Of a stretch of 64,000 nucleotides of DNA, positions 57,982 through 64,000 are shown in pieces (the stretch's first letter is position 1; every line of letters starts with the position of its first letter). The stretch is from Curtobacterium sp. MCBA15_008 (GTDB lineage: Bacteria > Actinomycetota > Actinomycetes > Actinomycetales > Microbacteriaceae): assembly GCF_001865065.1 (NCBI RefSeq), contig NZ_MJGN01000006.1, positions 37,452 to 101,451 of the forward strand, written 5' to 3'. A model generated the notes under the pieces. The model was given only the letters and a program-made list of their open reading frames with translations. It searched no databases and had not been told where the DNA came from. Made by a program: the position numbers and the translations under genes.

Positions 57982-58591
57982 GGACACCCCGCGCTGCCAG
58001 CGCCGACCGGAGGCCGTCGACCCCGGTGTAGTGGTGCACCGTCATCCCGAGCGTGACCGCACCCGCGAGCTTCCGCTCGGAGTCGTCGGTGAAGAACGCC
58101 TCCGGCCCGTCGACCCCGAGGGCTTCGAGCACGTGCTGGAACGCGCGGACGTCGGGCTTCGTGACGCCGATCTCGTGCGAGCTGAACACGGCGTCGACGC
58201 GCTCCGGCAACCCGAACGACGCGACCTCGGCCGGGACGCCGTCGGTCCCATTCGTCAGCACGGCGGTGGTGTGACCGGCGGCGCGGAGGTCGTCGAGGAG
58301 CGCGAGGACGTCGGGGTCGGGCGTGAACGGCTGCCGTCCCCACGCCTCGGCCGCAGTCGGGCTGCCGACGTGCTCGCCGATCGCCCTGACCCAGTCCGCA
58401 CGGCTGATCCGACCCGTCGTGACGTCGTCGATGACCGGCGAGGCGAAGGCGAACGACTCGATCGACCCCACCGGGAGGGCGTGGTCACGTTCGATGCGGG
58501 CGACGTGCTCCGGGTCGAAGTGCCGGATCACTCCGTCCAGGTCGAACACGACCGCACGGATCGCGGCAGCGGTCGGCTCAGGGGTCCGCAC
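57974..58591 (-). CDS. HAD-family hydrolase
   Basis: The 205-residue HAD protein shows motif I VVFDLDGVIRHFDP (nucleophile and acid Asp), motif II AVLTNGTD, motif III Lys in GVTKPDVRAF and motif IV FFTDDSERKLAGA. It belongs to the subfamily of small phosphatases for sugar or nucleoside phosphates. It begins 2 bp after the VOC gene stop, so these two are an operon, and overlaps the convergent YbaK gene at the 3' end by 8 bp. Confidence 0.9.
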   Translation of the reverse strand: MRTPEPTAAAIRAVVFDLDGVIRHFDPEHVARIERDHALPVGSIESFAFASPVIDDVTTGRISRADWVRAIGEHVGSPTAAEAWGRQPFTPDPDVLALLDDLRAAGHTTAVLTNGTDGVPAEVASFGLPERVDAVFSSHEIGVTKPDVRAFQHVLEALGVDGPEAFFTDDSERKLAGAVTLGMTVHHYTGVDGLRSALAARGVLS

Positions 58592-58592
58592 C

Positions 58593-58961
58593 TCAGTCGG
58601 TCGGACGGATGAGGCAGAACGGGTGGCCCGCTGGGTCGAGGTAGACGCGGAACGTGTCGGTCCCCGATCCGGTCGCGGTCGCGCCGATCGCGAGCACCGC
58701 GGTCTCGCCCGCGTCGAGGTCGTCGACCTTCACGTCGAGGTGGCTCTGCTGCGGGACGTCCCGCCCCGGCCACTCGGGCTTCCGGTAGTCCGCCACCTGC
58801 TGGAACGCCAGGATCGGACGGTGGTCGGTGAAGGGGAGCGCGACCTCGGCCCAGTCCTCGTCGAAACCGACGATCTCCCCGCCGAGCAGTTCGGCGTAGA
58901 AGCGGGCGAGGACGCGTGGGTCCGGGCAGTCCAGGACGACGACGTCGAGTGTGCCGATCAT
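58593..58961 (-). CDS. VOC-family protein
   Basis: The ATG at 58961 has a TACTGT box seven bases upstream; a GTG at 58970 overlaps that box and is less likely. The 122-residue product has one VOC module (LDVVVLDCPDPRVLARFYAE, then VYLDPAGHPFCLIRPTD). The C terminus resembles the VOC protein at 44777. It is upstream of the HAD gene on the same strand. The ligand is unknown. Confidence 0.83.
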   Translation of the reverse strand: MIGTLDVVVLDCPDPRVLARFYAELLGGEIVGFDEDWAEVALPFTDHRPILAFQQVADYRKPEWPGRDVPQQSHLDVKVDDLDAGETAVLAIGATATGSGTDTFRVYLDPAGHPFCLIRPTD

Positions 58962-58980
58962 GGCCGACACAGTAGCCCGA

Positions 58981-61900
58981 TCAGCGCGCGGCCGTCAGGG
59001 CCTTCGTGATGCGCTGCAGCGACACCGTCTCGGCCGTGCCGAGCTCCTGCGCGAAGAGGCTGAGGCGGAACTCCTCGAGCATCCACCGGGCGTGCACGAG
59101 CTCCGGGTGTGCGCCCACCGCAGGCGGGAAGGTGCCCCCGGCGTCGACGTAGCGGTCGGTCGCGACGGTGACCTCGCGCATCCAGGTTGCGTCCCGCCCG
59201 GGGTTCTGCAGCAGCTTCTGCACGCGGGCGTCGACGCCCTGCAGGTACACGCGGATTCGCCGGAGGCGGTCGAGCCCGGCCACCGAGACGAACCCGGGGA
59301 ACACGAGCCGTTCCATCTGCTGGCGCATGTCGGTCAGTGCCGGCAGGAGGGACATCGAGTTCGCCTGCTTGAGGGACCGCTCGGCGGCCCGGTGGGCGGC
59401 GAGGACCGCGGCGACCTCGGACACCGCGGTGAACATCGTGTCCACGACGGTCGATGACACGGTGTCGCGCACGGCCTCGAACGCCGCCTTCGTGAATACG
59501 AGTCCGTCCGGGTGCTGGCGGCGGATGCCCGCGTCGACGACCGCGGCGAGCACGTCGTCGAACAGCGCGGCCGTCGACGGGTAGGGGCTGGCGGCGAGCG
59601 CGAGCTTCTCCTGCGCGGTCAGGTGCGACTGGATGTAGGAGACGGGCGACGGCACGGCGTGCATGACGAGGCGACGGACACCGGCGGGCATCCGGACGGC
59701 GCGGTCGGACGGTGTGGCGAGCAGCTGCACGCCGACGGTCGCCTTCGGCCCCTCGCCCTCCTCGACCAGCGCGGGGTAGGCGCGGATCACACCGCCGGCC
59801 TGCTTGGTGTCGAGGACCTGCGGCAGGTCGTCGGACGGCCACGCGGTCAGGCCGGACCGTTCCACCTGCTGACCGCCACCGGCGGACGCGACGCGCGCCG
59901 CGCCTCCAGGTCGGTTCGCAGCCCGAACCGTGGCGGAGGCGACGCTCTGCTGCGTGCGGTCCTTGAGCTTGGTCTGCAGGACCGACAGGTCCTTGCCTGC
60001 TTCGACCCGGCGACCGCGCTCGTCGACGACCGCCCAGGTCGGCAGCAGGTGTGCGGGCACGCGGGACAGGTCGAAGTCGGACTCGGAGACGGGCACGTAG
60101 GTCATCCGCTGGATGGCCTTCGCGAGGGTCGCGCGGAACGACTCGGTCGGCTCGGTCGGGGCGTCGTCCGGCAGCTCGGCGACGATCTTCTCGGCCCAGT
60201 CCGCCGCGGGCACGACGTTCTTCCGGATCTGCTTCGGCAGCGACTTGATGAGGGCGGTGACGAGTTCCTTCCGGAGTCCGCGCACCTGCCAGTCGAAGCC
60301 CTCCTCGCGCATCCGGGGCAGCAGCGCGAGCGGGACCTGGACGCTGACGCCGTCGTCCTGCGCGCCGGGTTCGAAGCGGTACTTGATCGCGAGCCGTTGA
60401 TCGCCGCTCCGCCACTGCGTCGGGTACTCGTCGTCGTCCTCGGCGGCTTCGGCGGCCGACTCGTCGAGCAGGTCCGACCGGCGCATCGTGAGCAGGTCCG
60501 GTTGCTCACGGCGGGTCGTCCGCCACCAGCCCTCGAAGTCGCGCATCGTCGCCACGTCGGCGGGGACACGGGCGTCGTAGAACTCGTAGACCTTCTCGTC
60601 GTCGAGCAGGATGTCGCGGCGGCGGGTGCGCTCCTCGAGCTGCTCGAGTTCCTTCCGGAGTCGACGGTTCGCGCGGTCGAACGCCTGCTGCGACTCCCAC
60701 TCGCCCTCGACGAGGGCATGCCGGATGAAGAGCTCGCGGGAGTGCACCGGGTCGATCCGGGCGTACTGCACACGGCGGCGCTGCACGATCGGGACACCGA
60801 ACAGGGTGACGCGCTCGTAGGCGACGACGGCGCCCTGCTTCTTCTCCCAGTGCGGCTCGCCGTAGGTGCGCTTGAGCAGGTCGCCGGCGAGGGGCTCCAC
60901 CCACGTCGGGTCGATCCGGCCGACGGTGCGGGCGAACAGCCGGCTCGTCTCGACCAGTTCGGCGGCCATCACCGCGTCGGGCTGCTTCTTCGCCAGCACG
61001 CTGCCCGGGAAGACCACGAAGCGGGTGTTCCGCGAGCCGAGGTAGTCGCGCTTCTCGCGGTCGCGCAGCCCGATCTGGCTGAGGAGCCCGGCGAGGAGCG
61101 AGCGGTGCACGGCGTCGCCGTCCTCGCTGCGGGACTGCCCGACCCGGACGTCGACCTGCTTGGCGGCACGGGACAGCTGGCGGTACAGGTCCTGCCACTC
61201 GCGGATGCGGAGGTAGTTGAGGAACTCGGCCTTGCAGAGCCGCCGGAACGCGCTCGACGACAGCTCTTCCTGCTTGTCCTCGATGTGGTTCCAGAGGTTG
61301 AGCAGGGTGAGGAAGTCGCTCGTCGGATCGGCGAAGCGCGCGTGCAGCTGGTCGGCCTGGGCACGCTTCTCGAGCGGTCGTTCGCGGGGGTCCTGAATGC
61401 TCAGGGCGCTGACGATCGCGATGACCTCGCGCCCGACGCCCTGCCGCCCGGCCTCGAGCACCATCCGGCCGAGCCGCGGGTCGATCGGTAGGCGCGTGAG
61501 CTGCCTGCCGGTCTTCGTGATCTGGCCGCCCTTGTCCACTGCGCGGAGTTCGCGGAGCAGGTCGAGGCCGTCCTTCACACCGCGGGAATCCGGTGGCTGC
61601 AGGAACGGGAACGACTCGATGTCGCCGAACCCGAGCGAGATCATCTGCAGGATCACGGCGGCGAGGTTGGTGCGGAGGATCTCGGGGTCGGTGAACTCCG
61701 GACGGCGGTCGAAGTCCGCTTCCGAGTACAGGCGGATCGCGATGCCCGCGCTCGTTCGGCCCGCGCGACCGGAGCGCTGGTTCGCACTCGCCTGCGAGAC
61801 CGCCTCGATGGGCAGCCGCTGCACCTTCGCCCGCGGCGAGTACCGCGAGATGCGGGCGGTCCCGACGTCGATCACGTACTTGATCCCGGGGACGGTCAGG

Positions 61901-62832
61901 GAGGTCTCGGCGACGTTCGTGGCGAGCACGACACGGCGGCGGATGCCGGGGGTGTGCCGACGCTCGAACACTCGGTGCTGGTCGGCGGCGGACAGCCGGC
62001 CGTACAGGGGCAGGACCTCGGTCCCCGCGTAGTGCTTGCCCTCGATGGCGTCCTGCGCGTCGCGGATCTCGTTCTCGCCGGACAGGAACACGAGCACGTC
62101 GCCCGGGTCCTCACGGGCGAGCTCGTCGAGGGCGTCCGTGATCCCCTGCATGGTGTCGCGGTCGTCGGCGTTGCTGCCGCTGTCCCCGGTGCGCGAGTCG
62201 GACTCGTCGTCGGCGTCGCCCTCGTCGCCGGCGTCCTCGGCCACGAGCGGCCGGTACCGGATCTCCACCGGGTAGGTGCGGCCGGAGACCTCGATGATCG
62301 GGGCGTCGCCGAAGTGCTTCGAGAACGACTCCGGGTCGATCGTCGCACTCGTGATGATCAGCTTGAGGTCGGGTCGACGGGCCAGCAGCCGCTTGAGGTA
62401 CCCGAGCAGGAAGTCGATCGTGAGGGACCGCTCGTGCGCCTCGTCGATGATGATCGTGTCGTAGCGCTTCAGGTCGCGGTCGAAGTGGATCTCGTTGAGC
62501 AGGATGCCGTCGGTCATCACCTTGATGCGGGTGTCCGAGCTGACGCGGTCGGTGAAGCGGACCTGGTAGCCGACAAGGCCGCCGAGCTCGCCGCCGAGTT
62601 CCTCGGACACGCGCTCGGCGATCGTGCGCGCGGCGATGCGGCGCGGCTGCGTGTGTCCGATGCTCGTCCGCCCGAGTTCGAGCGCGATCTTCGGCAGCTG
62701 GGTCGTCTTGCCGGAGCCCGTCGCACCGGCGACGATGACGACCTGGTTGTCACGGATGGCGGCCGCGATGTCGTCCCGCCGCTGCGAGACCGGCAGTTCG
62801 GGCGGGTACGTGATGACGGGCGTGGTCGACAT
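58981..62832 (-). CDS. hrpA: ATP-dependent RNA helicase HrpA
   Basis: The 1283-residue protein is a DEAH helicase: Walker A GATGSGKT (36-43), IIIDEAHERSLTIDFLLGY, SATID, VVLATNVAETSLTVPGIKYV and QRSGRAGRTSAGIAIRLYSE, then the HA2 and OB-fold regions and a long DUF3418 C terminus, as in HrpA. It takes part in RNA processing, translation rescue or stress. I take the second ATG (62832), with GGA eight bases upstream; the first at 62838 adds two residues. A family A half-element encodes RPGGAARVAS near residue 975. Confidence 0.95.
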   Translation of the reverse strand: MSTTPVITYPPELPVSQRRDDIAAAIRDNQVVIVAGATGSGKTTQLPKIALELGRTSIGHTQPRRIAARTIAERVSEELGGELGGLVGYQVRFTDRVSSDTRIKVMTDGILLNEIHFDRDLKRYDTIIIDEAHERSLTIDFLLGYLKRLLARRPDLKLIITSATIDPESFSKHFGDAPIIEVSGRTYPVEIRYRPLVAEDAGDEGDADDESDSRTGDSGSNADDRDTMQGITDALDELAREDPGDVLVFLSGENEIRDAQDAIEGKHYAGTEVLPLYGRLSAADQHRVFERRHTPGIRRRVVLATNVAETSLTVPGIKYVIDVGTARISRYSPRAKVQRLPIEAVSQASANQRSGRAGRTSAGIAIRLYSEADFDRRPEFTDPEILRTNLAAVILQMISLGFGDIESFPFLQPPDSRGVKDGLDLLRELRAVDKGGQITKTGRQLTRLPIDPRLGRMVLEAGRQGVGREVIAIVSALSIQDPRERPLEKRAQADQLHARFADPTSDFLTLLNLWNHIEDKQEELSSSAFRRLCKAEFLNYLRIREWQDLYRQLSRAAKQVDVRVGQSRSEDGDAVHRSLLAGLLSQIGLRDREKRDYLGSRNTRFVVFPGSVLAKKQPDAVMAAELVETSRLFARTVGRIDPTWVEPLAGDLLKRTYGEPHWEKKQGAVVAYERVTLFGVPIVQRRRVQYARIDPVHSRELFIRHALVEGEWESQQAFDRANRRLRKELEQLEERTRRRDILLDDEKVYEFYDARVPADVATMRDFEGWWRTTRREQPDLLTMRRSDLLDESAAEAAEDDDEYPTQWRSGDQRLAIKYRFEPGAQDDGVSVQVPLALLPRMREEGFDWQVRGLRKELVTALIKSLPKQIRKNVVPAADWAEKIVAELPDDAPTEPTESFRATLAKAIQRMTYVPVSESDFDLSRVPAHLLPTWAVVDERGRRVEAGKDLSVLQTKLKDRTQQSVASATVRAANRPGGAARVASAGGGQQVERSGLTAWPSDDLPQVLDTKQAGGVIRAYPALVEEGEGPKATVGVQLLATPSDRAVRMPAGVRRLVMHAVPSPVSYIQSHLTAQEKLALAASPYPSTAALFDDVLAAVVDAGIRRQHPDGLVFTKAAFEAVRDTVSSTVVDTMFTAVSEVAAVLAAHRAAERSLKQANSMSLLPALTDMRQQMERLVFPGFVSVAGLDRLRRIRVYLQGVDARVQKLLQNPGRDATWMREVTVATDRYVDAGGTFPPAVGAHPELVHARWMLEEFRLSLFAQELGTAETVSLQRITKALTAAR

Positions 62833-62866
62833 GAGCATTCCAGCTTACAGCCGCGAGGGGCGCTGC

Positions 62867-64000
62867 TCAGCCGCGATCGGCAGCGTCGCCGAGCTGTGCA
62901 GCGAGTTCGTCACTGGTTCGGGCCGGGAGCGCGCAGACCCGGTCGTGGCAGACGTAGCCCGCGGGGTCCGCGGAGTCTCTTGCCTCGAACAGCTCGAAGC
63001 CCGCCGCGGCCCACGCGGACGCCTGCGCCGGCGTGACCAGGGCGACGACCGTACCCGGCCGACGAGCGGCCCGTGCCGCCGTCCGGAGCGGGTCCGACCG
63101 GTCGGACGCCACGACGACGACCTCGCGCGACGGTCGCTGCAGTGCGAGGGCCACCCCGAGGGCATCAGCGTGCCCGAGCGGCCGCTCCGTGCCGGTCTCC
63201 GCGCGGTCCGCGACGAGCCGGGCGGCAGCGGTCCGGTACGACGCGTCGCCCGTGAGTGCGGCGAGGGTCGCCGCGGCCGACGCCAGCGCGACCGTCCCCG
63301 AGCGGAGCGCGGTCTGCGGCTGCTCGCCGGTGGCCGTGCCGGCGGCTGCGAGCACCGGGTCGACGTCGAACCGCTCGGCCAGGCCGTCGTCGACCAGGGA
63401 GCGTGCGACCTCGGCGGTGCGCACGTCGCCCGTCACGAGGGCCAGCTCGAGCAGCCCCTCGGCGAGGAGCCCGACGTCCTCGATGGTGGGCGGCGCGGCG
63501 GACGCTCCGCGCGGTGTGCTCGACCGCACCGTCACGTGCCCGTCCTCGACGTGGGTGGCGAGCAGTGCATCCGCTGCGCCGCGTGCGAGTGCGATCATCT
63601 CGTCGTCTCCGTGCCGTGCGCCGGCGACGGCGAGTCCGCGGATCGCCAGGCCGTTCCAGCCGGTCAGGACCTGGTCGTCGAGCGGCGGCGGGTCGAGGCG
63701 CGCGCGCTCGTCGAGCGGCAGCCGGTACCACTCGCCCTCGACGCGGCGGCCGTCGATCGTCGACTCGCTGTCCTGTGCGGCGACGAACGCGCCGTCCGGG
63801 CGGCGGAGCGTGTCGCGCAGGAAGTCCGCGATGCCCCGTGCCTGCTCGGGGCCGGCGACGGCGATGAGTCCGGCGTTGTCGTAGAGCATGCGCTCGTAGT
63901 GCGGCACGGTCCAGTCGCGCCGGGTCGCGTACCGGAAGACGCCGCCGTCGGCGTCGGTCAGCTCGGAGCTCCGGATCGCGTGCAGGGACCGGTCGAGCAG
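62867..64000 (-). CDS. YyaL/DUF255-type protein (5' part outside window)
   Basis: The 378 visible C-terminal residues enter the window from the right edge in frame. The segment GGVFRYATRRDWTVPHYERM with LYDNAGL is the signature of the YyaL/spermatogenesis-associated protein 20 family, which has an N-terminal thioredoxin domain (outside the window) and an alpha/alpha-barrel like N-acylglucosamine epimerase. A PLDDQVLTGWNGLAIRGLAV segment and a final CHDRVCALPA region are present. The function is not known. It lies 34 bp upstream of hrpA on the same strand. Confidence 0.9.
   Translation of the reverse strand: MLDRSLHAIRSSELTDADGGVFRYATRRDWTVPHYERMLYDNAGLIAVAGPEQARGIADFLRDTLRRPDGAFVAAQDSESTIDGRRVEGEWYRLPLDERARLDPPPLDDQVLTGWNGLAIRGLAVAGARHGDDEMIALARGAADALLATHVEDGHVTVRSSTPRGASAAPPTIEDVGLLAEGLLELALVTGDVRTAEVARSLVDDGLAERFDVDPVLAAAGTATGEQPQTALRSGTVALASAAATLAALTGDASYRTAAARLVADRAETGTERPLGHADALGVALALQRPSREVVVVASDRSDPLRTAARAARRPGTVVALVTPAQASAWAAAGFELFEARDSADPAGYVCHDRVCALPARTSDELAAQLGDAADRG

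Overview
The window reads as a chromosomal segment of a high-GC actinobacterium, most likely a Microbacteriaceae member close to Curtobacterium. The reasons are the very GC-rich codon use, many overlapping ATGA/GTGA gene junctions, a DUF7882-type protein I know mainly from Microbacteriaceae, CsoR and mycothiol-type families, a mevalonate gene cluster, and many genes with a TANNNT box 5-7 nt before the start codon (leaderless-type starts). The genus is inferred. I see no rRNA, tRNA, CRISPR array, prophage or insertion sequence.

Layout. 1-3105 (minus): an envelope-stress operon of Asp23/Gls24 proteins, a DUF2273-like membrane peptide, a DUF6286-like protein, an AmaP-like anchor, a CsbD protein and a second Gls24 protein with a long Ala/Thr/Lys repeat tail that leaves the window. 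3267-7341: an AraC regulator with a surplus helix-turn-helix, divergent from csoR-copZ-copA with a clear CsoR operator. 7462-12541: pgi, a LysM lipoprotein, a small leaderless gene and a sugar:H+ symporter. 12699-14687 (minus): ohrR, ohr and a quinone reductase-like gene. 14857-20209: the overlapping mevalonate cluster mvaK1-mvaD-mvaK2-hmgR-mvaS, without an isopentenyl diphosphate isomerase. 20534-22358: ArsR with a double AHSA1 protein, then DUF7882. 22616-29988 (minus): a 1865-residue GltB-like glutamate synthase overlapping a CysJ-type diflavin reductase, the most unusual gene pair here. 30189-39464: small membrane protein, fructosamine kinase, two-component system, LysR/EamA/UbiA, FAD monooxygenase, acyltransferase and TetR. 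39559-47009: SDR, NDH-2, RibD-like reductase, hydrolases, VOC, LacI and a methyltransferase. 47122-55225: SGNH acyltransferase, then a carbohydrate ABC importer (two permeases and a lipoprotein, no ATPase) divergent from two Gfo/Idh/MocA dehydrogenases. 55467-64000: VOC, CAT-like, maleylpyruvate isomerase-like, YbaK, HAD and VOC genes, hrpA, and a truncated YyaL/DUF255 gene.

The intergenic spaces carry several families of dispersed, nearly perfect palindromes. They lie mostly between convergent genes or at gene 3' ends. Two copies of one family are identical 48-bp perfect palindromes 3.4 kb apart. Another family has three copies with the same 24-11-24 geometry and unrelated loops. Arms of these elements also form the last codons or stop codons of some genes, and half-elements occur inside coding linkers. 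Together with the GltB/diflavin pair they are the best candidates for something undescribed.
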